A stretch of DNA of 43,380 bases from Acidovorax sp. MR-S7 (GTDB lineage: Bacteria > Pseudomonadota > Gammaproteobacteria > Burkholderiales > Burkholderiaceae_C): the NCBI RefSeq assembly GCF_000400995.2, contig NZ_DF238901.1:1-43380 (forward strand). Direction: 5' to 3'. Position 1 is the stretch's first letter; the number at the start of each line of letters is the position of its first letter. The position numbers and the translations under genes were made by a program. Of this stretch, positions 32,166 through 38,876 are shown piece by piece. The notes beneath the pieces are model-generated. The model was not told the DNA's origin, ran no database searches, and saw only the letters and a list, made by a program, of their open reading frames with translations.

Positions 32166-34121
32166 ATGCCCACCACGCTGAACTTTCCCCTGGGCCGCAC
32201 GCACGACGTGGCCTGCCTCGGCCGCTTGGCCGTGGATCTCTACGCACAGCAGATCGGCTGCAGCCTGGAGGACGCGACGAGCTTCTCCAAATACCTGGGA
32301 GGCTCGTCGGCCAACATCGCCTTCGGCACCGCGCGCCTGGGCCTGCGCTCGGCCATGGTCTCGCGCGTGGGTGACGAGCAGAACGGCCGCTTCCTGCTGA
32401 ACACGCTGAAGAATGAAGGCTGCGACGTGAGCCAGGTGCAGATCGACCCGCAGCGCCTCACCGGCATGGTGCTGCTGGGCATCAAGGACCAGGACACCTT
32501 CCCGCTGCTGTTCGCCCGCGAGAACTGCGCCGACATGGCGCTGGACGCCGCCGCGATCAGCGAAGACTTCATCGCCGGCTGCCGCAGCCTGCTCATCACC
32601 GGCACCCACCTGAGCACCCCCACGGTGCTGGCCGCCAGCCGCCGCGCGCTGGAACTGGCGGGCAGGCACGGCGCGGTGCGCGTGCTCGACATCGACTACC
32701 GCCCCGTGCTCTGGGGCCTGACGGGCAAGGGCGACGGCGAGACGCGCTACGTGGGCAGCGATGCGGTCAGCCGCCACCTGCAGGCGCAGTTGCCGCTCTT
32801 CGAGCTGATCATCGGCACCGAGGAGGAATGGCTGATCGTGGGCGGCGAGGGCGAGCTGATGGCCGCGCTGCGCCGTGCGCGCCAGCACACGCGGGCGGTG
32901 TTCGTTGTCAAGCGCGGCGCGCTGGGCTGCAGCGTCATCGAAGGCGACGTGCCCGCGCGCATCAACGACGCGCTCACCGTGCTGGGCGAGCGCATCGAGG
33001 TGCTCAACGTGCTCGGCGCGGGCGATGCCTTCGCGTCCGGCCTGCTCCATGGGCTGCTGACCGGCAAGGGCTGGGAGGAATCGGCGCGCATCGCCAACGC
33101 CTGCGGCGCCATCGTCGTCTCGCGCCACGGCTGCGCCCCCGCCATGCCCACGCAGGCCGAACTGGCGCACTGGTTCACCAGCGAGCGCCACGTGCGCCCG
33201 GACCAGGACGCCGACCTGGCCCACCTGCACCGCGTGAGCGTGCCGCGCCGCCAGTGGCCCGAGCTGTACGTGCTGGCCTACGACCACCGCTCGCAGTTCG
33301 AGGACATGGCGCGCGAGGCTGGCGCCGACGCGGCGCGCATCCCCGCGCTCAAGAAGCTCATCAATGGCGTGGTGGCCGACCTTGAAAGTTCCGACGCCAG
33401 CGTGCGCGGCAAGCTCGGCGTGCTGATCGACGGGCGCCTGGGCGAGGCCGCGCTGCACGACGCCACGGGGCGCGGCTGGTGGCTGGGCCGGCCCGTCGAG
33501 CGGCCGGGCTCGCGCCCCCTGCGCTTCGACGGCACGCATTCGCTGGCCTCGCAGCTCGCGCACTGGCCGCGCGAGCAGGTCGTGAAATGCCTGGTCTTCT
33601 ACCACCCTGATGACCCCGAGGCGCTGCGCGCCGAGCAGGAGGAATGGCTGCAGCAGGTGTGGGAGGCCACGCGCGCCAGCGGCCATGAGCTGCTGCTCGA
33701 AGTGATCCCGCCGCGCGAGATGGCCGGCGACCACGGCGAAGCCACGGTGCGCGCGATCCGCCGCTTCTACGACCTCGGTTTCCGCCCCGAGTGGTGGAAG
33801 GTGGGCGTGATGGCCGCGCAGCACTGGCAGGCGCTCGACGCGCTGGTGGCCGAGCGCGACCCGTACTGCCGCGGCGCGGTGATCCTGGGCCTGTCGCAGC
33901 CGCTCGACCAGCTCGTGGCGGGCTTCGCCGAGGCGCGCGGCAGCCGCATCGTGCGCGGTTTCATGATCGGCCGCAGCGTCTGGGCCGAAGCGAGCCGTGA
34001 ATGGCTCGCGGGGCGCATCGGCGATGCCGAGCTCCAGGCCCGCGTGGCGGCCAACTTCCGCCAGCTCATCGAGGGCTGGCGCGCCGCCCGGCAGACACAA
34101 CCACAGAAGGAGACCGCATGA
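32166..34121 (+). CDS. iolC: bifunctional 5-dehydro-2-deoxygluconokinase / DUF2090 (aldolase-like) protein IolC
   Basis: A 651-residue protein. Residues 1-about 335 are a PfkB/ribokinase-type kinase: Y-L-G-G-S-S-A-N-I-A-F-G-T-A-R-L-G substrate loop, and the anion hole with catalytic aspartate in N-V-L-G-A-G-D-A-F-A-S-G. Residues about 345-650 are a DUF2090 domain resembling a class I aldolase barrel (V-L-A-Y-D-H-R-S-Q-F, V-K-C-L-V-F-Y-H-P-D, L-L-E-V-I-P-P, W-W-K-V-G). In Proteobacteria this fusion phosphorylates 5-dehydro-2-deoxygluconate and is thought to supply the IolJ aldolase step. The ATG overlap with iolB (4 bases) shows coupling. Confidence 0.93.
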   Translation: MPTTLNFPLGRTHDVACLGRLAVDLYAQQIGCSLEDATSFSKYLGGSSANIAFGTARLGLRSAMVSRVGDEQNGRFLLNTLKNEGCDVSQVQIDPQRLTGMVLLGIKDQDTFPLLFARENCADMALDAAAISEDFIAGCRSLLITGTHLSTPTVLAASRRALELAGRHGAVRVLDIDYRPVLWGLTGKGDGETRYVGSDAVSRHLQAQLPLFELIIGTEEEWLIVGGEGELMAALRRARQHTRAVFVVKRGALGCSVIEGDVPARINDALTVLGERIEVLNVLGAGDAFASGLLHGLLTGKGWEESARIANACGAIVVSRHGCAPAMPTQAELAHWFTSERHVRPDQDADLAHLHRVSVPRRQWPELYVLAYDHRSQFEDMAREAGADAARIPALKKLINGVVADLESSDASVRGKLGVLIDGRLGEAALHDATGRGWWLGRPVERPGSRPLRFDGTHSLASQLAHWPREQVVKCLVFYHPDDPEALRAEQEEWLQQVWEATRASGHELLLEVIPPREMAGDHGEATVRAIRRFYDLGFRPEWWKVGVMAAQHWQALDALVAERDPYCRGAVILGLSQPLDQLVAGFAEARGSRIVRGFMIGRSVWAEASREWLAGRIGDAELQARVAANFRQLIEGWRAARQTQPQKETA

Positions 34122-34924
34122 CGATCAGCCCGCTCCTGGTCAAGGCCGCGCGCACCGGGCGCGTGGTGGCCGACATCACTCCCGCATCCGCCGGCTGGCG
34201 CCACGTGGGCTTCCGCGCGCTGCGCCTGGGGGCAGGGGAGGAGGAAGCATTCGACCTGCCCGCGAACCGCGAGCTGTGCATCACTCTCCTCACCGGCCAG
34301 GCCGACGTGCAGGTGGACGGCGCCCTGTACACCGCCCTGGGCGGCCGCGCCTCGGTGTTCGACGACGCCGCGCCCGCCGCCGTCTACGTGCCACCGGGGC
34401 GGCGCGTACGCATCGCGGCGCGCGGCGCGGCCGAGGTAGCCCTCTCTACCGCGCCCGCCGAAGGCCGACTGCCCCCGCGCGTGATCGAACCTGGCCAGAT
34501 GAAGCGCAGCGTGCGCGGGCAGGGCAGCAACACGCGCTACGTGTGCGACATCCTGCCCGAGGGCGAACCGGCCGAAGGCCTGCTCGTCGTCGAGGTGGTC
34601 ACGCCCGCGGGCCATTCGTCGAGCTATCCGCCGCACAAGCACGACACGGCGCGCGAAGGAGAGACGTCGCTGGAGGAAACCTACTACCACATGCTGCGGC
34701 CCGAGCAGGGCTTCGCCTTCCAGCGCGTCTACACCGACGACCGCAGCCTGGACGAATCCATGGCCGTGGAGCACCGCGACACCGTGCTGGTGCCGCGCGG
34801 CTACCACCCCTGCGTGGTGCCGCACGCCTACGACCTGTACTACCTCAACACCATGGCCGGCCCGCAGCGCCGCTGGGCGTTCTGGAACGACCCGCAGCAC
34901 GCCTGGATGCTCGAAGCGCGCTGA
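34118..34924 (+). CDS. iolB: 5-deoxy-glucuronate isomerase IolB
   Basis: A 268-residue cupin-fold protein of the normal IolB length. Recognisable segments: V-G-F-R-A-L-R-L-G-A-G-E, the metal site region P-P-H-K-H-D with T-Y-Y-H-M-L, and V-P-R-G-Y-H-P-C-V-V-P-H-A-Y-D-L-Y-Y-L-N. It converts 5-deoxy-glucuronate to 5-dehydro-2-deoxygluconate, the substrate of IolC next door. Its start overlaps the iolC stop (ATGA), and AAGGAG lies just before. The other inositol genes (iolG, iolE, iolD, iolA) are not in the window; instead a repeat copy and a Bug gene follow. Confidence 0.95.
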   Translation: MTISPLLVKAARTGRVVADITPASAGWRHVGFRALRLGAGEEEAFDLPANRELCITLLTGQADVQVDGALYTALGGRASVFDDAAPAAVYVPPGRRVRIAARGAAEVALSTAPAEGRLPPRVIEPGQMKRSVRGQGSNTRYVCDILPEGEPAEGLLVVEVVTPAGHSSSYPPHKHDTAREGETSLEETYYHMLRPEQGFAFQRVYTDDRSLDESMAVEHRDTVLVPRGYHPCVVPHAYDLYYLNTMAGPQRRWAFWNDPQHAWMLEAR

Positions 34925-34932
34925 CCTCATTG

Positions 34933-34985
34933 CTACTTTATTAATAGCTGCCAGCGCTTGTCCATCAAGCGCTGGAGGCCAAAAA
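34933..34985. repeat. intergenic palindromic repeat, copy 5
   Basis: CTACTTTATTAATAGCTGCC followed by AGCGCTTGTCCATCAAGCGCTGGAGGCCAAAAA contains a perfect stem CCAGCGCTTG / CAAGCGCTGG around TCCAT. It separates iolB from the Bug gene and is the most symmetrical copy in the window; flanking TAATAGCTG and GGAGGCCAAAAA are the usual arms. Confidence 0.8.
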
Positions 34986-35018
34986 CATCCCAAATCCACC
35001 TGAAGGAGACACAAAGCC

Positions 35019-35990
35019 ATGAAACGCAAGACCTTTTGCCTGATCGCCGCCGCGCTGCTGGCCGGCAGCATGGGCGCGCACGCCCAGAGCCCTTACCCCA
35101 GCCAGCCCGTGAAGTGGATCGTGCCCTACGCGCCCGGTGGCACCACCGACGTGATCGCGCGCAACCTCGCCACCCGCATGGGGCAGGACATGGGCCAGCC
35201 CGTGATCGTGGACAACAAGCCCGGCGCGGCCAGCATCATCGGCGCCACCTTCATCGCCCGCTCGCAGCCCGACGGCTACACCGTGGGCACGGCCGATTCC
35301 GGCACGCTGGCGTTCAACCCGGCGATGTACGCCACGCTGACCTACGACGCGGCCAAGGACTTCACCTACATCGGCGGCCTGGGCAAGATGCCGCTGGTGC
35401 TGGCCGTGGCGCCGAACTTCCCGGCCAAGAACATGCAGGAGCTGCTGGCGCTGGTGAAGAAGTCGCCGGGCAGCATCTCCAGCGCGTCGTCCGGCCCCGG
35501 CTCGCCGCTGCACGTGGCGCTGGAGCTGTTCAAGCAACGCACGGGCACCGACATGATGCACGTGCCCTACAAGGGCTCGGCCCCCGCGCTGCAGGATCTG
35601 ATGGCGGGCCAGGTGCAGACCATGTTCGTCGACCTGCCGCCGAGCCTGTCGATGATCAAGAGCGGCAAGATCCGCGTGCTGGCCGTCGCCACGCCGCAGC
35701 GCCTGTCCATCCTGCCCGACGTGCCGACGATGGCCGAGGCCGGCGTGCCCGGCTTCGAGGCCTATGCGTGGCAGGGCTTCGTGGGGCCGGCCAAGCTGCC
35801 CGAGGCGGTGGTGGGCAAGCTCAGCGCGCGCCTGGTGGCCGCGCTCAAGCACCCGGAAATGCGCGCCAGGCTGGAGGAGCTGGGCATCCAGCCGATGCCC
35901 ATGACGCCCGCCGAGTTCACCGATTTCGTGCGGTCGGAGCAGAAGCTCTGGAGCGGCGTGATCAAGGCCGCGAACATCCGCCTGGACTGA
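35019..35990 (+). CDS. Bug/TctC-family solute-binding protein
   Basis: A 323-residue periplasmic receptor. The signal peptide M-K-R-K-T...G-A-H-A-Q is followed by the mature start S-P-Y-P-S-Q-P-V-K-W-I-V-P-Y-A-P-G-G-T-T-D. Other Bug landmarks are V-D-N-K-P-G-A-A, H-V-P-Y-K-G-S-A-P-A-L-Q-D-L and the P-x-V-P-T-M-A-E-A-G-V-P-G-F-E segment. TctA/TctB partners are absent. A strong ribosome site (GAAGGAGA) precedes the ATG by 10 bases. It follows iolCB on the same strand, so an inositol-related ligand is conceivable, but the repeat between them may end the iol transcript. Confidence 0.92.
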   Translation: MKRKTFCLIAAALLAGSMGAHAQSPYPSQPVKWIVPYAPGGTTDVIARNLATRMGQDMGQPVIVDNKPGAASIIGATFIARSQPDGYTVGTADSGTLAFNPAMYATLTYDAAKDFTYIGGLGKMPLVLAVAPNFPAKNMQELLALVKKSPGSISSASSGPGSPLHVALELFKQRTGTDMMHVPYKGSAPALQDLMAGQVQTMFVDLPPSLSMIKSGKIRVLAVATPQRLSILPDVPTMAEAGVPGFEAYAWQGFVGPAKLPEAVVGKLSARLVAALKHPEMRARLEELGIQPMPMTPAEFTDFVRSEQKLWSGVIKAANIRLD

Positions 35991-36065
35991 TCCGGCACAC
36001 CGGCCCGGGCGGGGAGGGCGGCCTACAATGACCGGCTCCTTCCCACTCCCACCACAGGCAGGCCC

Positions 36066-37454
36066 GTGCAGCTCTCCCCCTCGATTTTCAAAGCCTACGA
36101 CATCCGCGGCATCGTCCCGAGCACCCTGAACGAATCCGTGGCCCTGGGGCTCGGGCGCGCGTTCGGCACGGCCGCGCGGGCCGAAGGGCAGACCGTGGTG
36201 GCCGTGGGCCGCGACGGGCGCCTGTCGGGCCCGGGCCTCGCGGCCGCGCTGATCCAGGGGCTGGTGGACAGCGGCGTCGAGGTCATCGACATCGGCATGT
36301 GCACCACGCCCATGCTGTACTTCGCGGCGGCCACGCTGTGCCAGAGCGGCATCCAGATCACGGGCAGCCACAACCCCAAGGACTACAACGGCTTCAAGAT
36401 GGTGCTGGCCGGCCGCGCCATCTACGGCGAGGAAATCCAGCGGCTGCGCCGCACGATGGAGGGGGAGTCCTGGCAGCTCGCGCCCGCAGGCAGCGTGCGC
36501 CAGGCCGACGTGCTGTCCTCCTACGTGCAGCGCATCGTGGGCGATGTGAAGCTCGCGCGGCCCATGAAGATCGTGGTGGACTGCGGCAACGGCGTGGCGG
36601 GCGCTTCGGCGCCGGGCATCTTCCGGGCGCTGGGCTGCGAGGTGATCGAGCTCTTTTCCGAGGTGGACGGCAACTTCCCCAACCACCACCCCGACCCCAG
36701 CAAGCCCGAGAACCTGCGCGACCTGATCGCCAAGCTGCAGAGCACCGACGCCGAGCTGGGCCTGGCCTTCGACGGCGACGGCGACCGCTTGGGGATCGTC
36801 ACCAAGGACGGCCAGAACATCTTCCCCGACCGCCAGATGATGCTGTTCGCGCAGGACGTGCTCTCGCGCGTGCCGGGCGGCACCATCCTGTTCGACGTGA
36901 AGTGCACGCAGCGCCTCGCGCCCGCCATCCAGCAGGCGGGCGGCCAGCCCCTCATGTACAAGACGGGCCACTCGCTCATCAAGGCGCGCATGAAGGAGGT
37001 GAACTCGCCCCTGGGCGGCGAGATGAGCGGCCACATCTTCTTCAAGGAGCGCTGGTACGGCTTCGACGACGGCACCTACGCGGGCTGCCGCCTGCTGGAG
37101 ATCCTGAGCCGCGGCAGCGACCCCAGCAGCGTGCTCAACGCGCTGCCCACGAGCCATTCCACCCCCGAACTCAACGTGCAGTGCGCCGAGGGCGAGCCGC
37201 ACCAGCTCACGGCCGAGCTGCAGGCGCTGGCCGGCGAGGCCTTCGCCGCGCCCGCGCAGGTCAGCACCATCGACGGGCTGCGCGTGGACTGGCCCGACGG
37301 CTTCGGCCTGATCCGCGCGAGCAACACCACGCCCGTGCTGGTGCTGCGCTTCGAGGGCCACACCGACGCGGCGCTGCACCGCATCGAGGCCGCCATGCTC
37401 GCGCTGCTGGAGCGCGTGAAGCCCGGCGCCCAGGTGGGCAGCGCCGCGCATTGA
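36066..37454 (+). CDS. phosphomannomutase/phosphoglucomutase
   Basis: A 462-residue alpha-D-phosphohexomutase (AlgC/ManB type). Domain order: F-K-A-Y-D-I-R-G-I at the start, phosphoserine loop T-G-S-H-N-P-K-D-Y-N-G, the metal site D-G-D-G-D-R-L-G, sugar-binding G-G-E-M-S-G-H-I-F, and the phosphate-binding R-A-S-N-T-T-P in domain 4. It interconverts 6-phospho and 1-phospho mannose or glucose for LPS and polysaccharide precursors. The start is GTG at 36066; TACAAT at 36024 is a possible -10. The gene is 10 bases ahead of waaA, so both likely form a cell-envelope operon. Confidence 0.94.
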   Translation: MQLSPSIFKAYDIRGIVPSTLNESVALGLGRAFGTAARAEGQTVVAVGRDGRLSGPGLAAALIQGLVDSGVEVIDIGMCTTPMLYFAAATLCQSGIQITGSHNPKDYNGFKMVLAGRAIYGEEIQRLRRTMEGESWQLAPAGSVRQADVLSSYVQRIVGDVKLARPMKIVVDCGNGVAGASAPGIFRALGCEVIELFSEVDGNFPNHHPDPSKPENLRDLIAKLQSTDAELGLAFDGDGDRLGIVTKDGQNIFPDRQMMLFAQDVLSRVPGGTILFDVKCTQRLAPAIQQAGGQPLMYKTGHSLIKARMKEVNSPLGGEMSGHIFFKERWYGFDDGTYAGCRLLEILSRGSDPSSVLNALPTSHSTPELNVQCAEGEPHQLTAELQALAGEAFAAPAQVSTIDGLRVDWPDGFGLIRASNTTPVLVLRFEGHTDAALHRIEAAMLALLERVKPGAQVGSAAH

Positions 37455-37464
37455 CGGCGGCGCC

Positions 37465-38811
37465 ATGCAGCGCATCGCCCTGTGGCTCTACAGCCTGGTC
37501 ACCTGGCTGGCCACGCCGCTGCTGCTGCGCAAGCTGCGCCGCCGTGCACGCACCGAATCCGGCTACGGCGTCGCGGTGGGCGAGCGCCTGGGGCGCTATC
37601 CGCGCTCCATGGACAGCGTGGTGCCGCTGGCCAGCCGCGACCCGGCCGAGCGCTTCGTCTGGATCCACGCCGTCTCGCTGGGCGAGACGCGCGCCGCGGC
37701 CATCCTGCTGAAGGAGCTGCGCGCGCTGCTGCCCGGCATGCGCCTGCTGCTCACGCACGGCACGGCCACGGGCCGCGCCGAGGGCGCCAAGCTGCTGCTG
37801 CCCGGCGACGTGCAGGTGTGGCAGCCATGGGACACGCCCCGCGCGGTGCGGCGCTTCCTGCGGCTGCTGCGCCCGTCCATCGGCATCCTCATGGAAACCG
37901 AGGTCTGGCCCAACCTCGCGGCGGGCTGCCGCGCGCAGGGCGTGCCGCTGGTGCTGGCCAATGCCCGGCTCAACGAGAAATCGCGTGCCGGGGCGCTGCG
38001 GCTGTCGTGGCTTTCGCGCCCGGCCTATGCGGGCCTGGCGGCCGTCTGGGCCCAGACCGAGGGCGACGCCCAGCGGCTGCGCGACGTGGGCGCGCGGGTG
38101 GACGGCGTGTTCGGCAACCTGAAGTTCGACGTGGTGCCGGACGCCGCGCAGCGCGCGCAGGGCCGTGCCTGGCGCGACGCCGACCCGCGCCCCGTGGTGC
38201 TGCTGGCCAGCAGCCGCGAGGGCGAGGAGGCGATGTGGCTGGAGGCCTTGAAGCAAAAATGGCCTCCAGCGCTTGCCGGGCAAGCGCAAGCAGCTATTGA
38301 ATCAGGAGCGAACATGCCCGTGCAGTGGCTGCTCGTGCCGCGCCACCCGCAGCGCTTCGACGAGGTGCAGCGCCTGTGCGAAGACGCAGGCCTGCGCGTG
38401 TCGCGGCGCAGCCAGTGGGTGGGCGCGCCGGGCGAGGCCGATGTGTGGCTGGGCGACTCGCTGGGCGAAATGGCCCTCTACTATGGCCTGGCCCACGTGG
38501 CGGTCCTGGGCGGCAGCTTCGCGCCGCTGGGCGGGCAGAACCTCATCGAGGCCGCGGCGTGCGGCTGCCCCGTGGTCATGGGGCCGCACACCTTCAATTT
38601 CGCCGAGGCCGCGCGCCTGGCCGAGGAGGCCGGCGCGGCCCAGCGCGTGGCGGACATGGCCGGGGCGGTGGCTGCCGCCTGCGCCCTGGCGCAGGACCCG
38701 CAGCAGCGCGCGCGCCTGGCCGCGCTCTGCGAGACTTTCACCGAGAGCCACCGCGGCGCGGCCCTGTCCACCGCCATGGCCGTGGCCGGCCTGCTGCGCT
38801 CGGCCGACTGA
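37465..38811 (+). CDS. waaA: Kdo transferase WaaA (KdtA), with in-frame repeat insertion
   Basis: A 448-residue inner-membrane-associated glycosyltransferase, slightly longer than E. coli WaaA (425). Features: N-terminal hydrophobic anchor (L-W-L-Y-S-L-V-T-W-L), catalytic loop W-I-H-A-V-S-L-G-E-T-R, E-T-E-V-W-P-N-L, F-G-N-L-K-F-D, V-P-R-H-P-Q-R-F, and G-G-Q-N-L-I-E-A-A-A-C-G-C-P-V with G-P-H-T-F-N-F. It adds Kdo residues to lipid A. Residues about 263-281 (including A-L-A-G-Q-A-Q-A-A-I) fall where relatives have a short turn between the S-R-E-G-E-E helix and the V-P-R-H-P strand. They are encoded by the palindromic repeat at 38254-38303, so the extra length is explained by an in-frame repeat insertion. 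Confidence 0.94.
   Translation: MQRIALWLYSLVTWLATPLLLRKLRRRARTESGYGVAVGERLGRYPRSMDSVVPLASRDPAERFVWIHAVSLGETRAAAILLKELRALLPGMRLLLTHGTATGRAEGAKLLLPGDVQVWQPWDTPRAVRRFLRLLRPSIGILMETEVWPNLAAGCRAQGVPLVLANARLNEKSRAGALRLSWLSRPAYAGLAAVWAQTEGDAQRLRDVGARVDGVFGNLKFDVVPDAAQRAQGRAWRDADPRPVVLLASSREGEEAMWLEALKQKWPPALAGQAQAAIESGANMPVQWLLVPRHPQRFDEVQRLCEDAGLRVSRRSQWVGAPGEADVWLGDSLGEMALYYGLAHVAVLGGSFAPLGGQNLIEAAACGCPVVMGPHTFNFAEAARLAEEAGAAQRVADMAGAVAAACALAQDPQQRARLAALCETFTESHRGAALSTAMAVAGLLRSAD
38254..38303 (+). repeat. palindromic repeat inserted in frame in waaA
   Basis: AAAAATGGCCTCCAGCGCTT followed by GCCGGGCAAGCGCAAGCAGCTATTGAATCA is a complete repeat copy: arms AAAATGGCCTCCAGCGCTTG and CAAGCGCAAGCAGCTATT around a short GGG-type centre. 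The reading frame stays open through it. It has the same orientation as copy 2 (12789) and the hrpA remnant. Confidence 0.85.
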
Positions 38812-38876
38812 CGCAGCGCAAGGCCGCCGCGCGGCACATCGCCAAACCCCGGGCGATGGCAGAGAATCCGCACATC

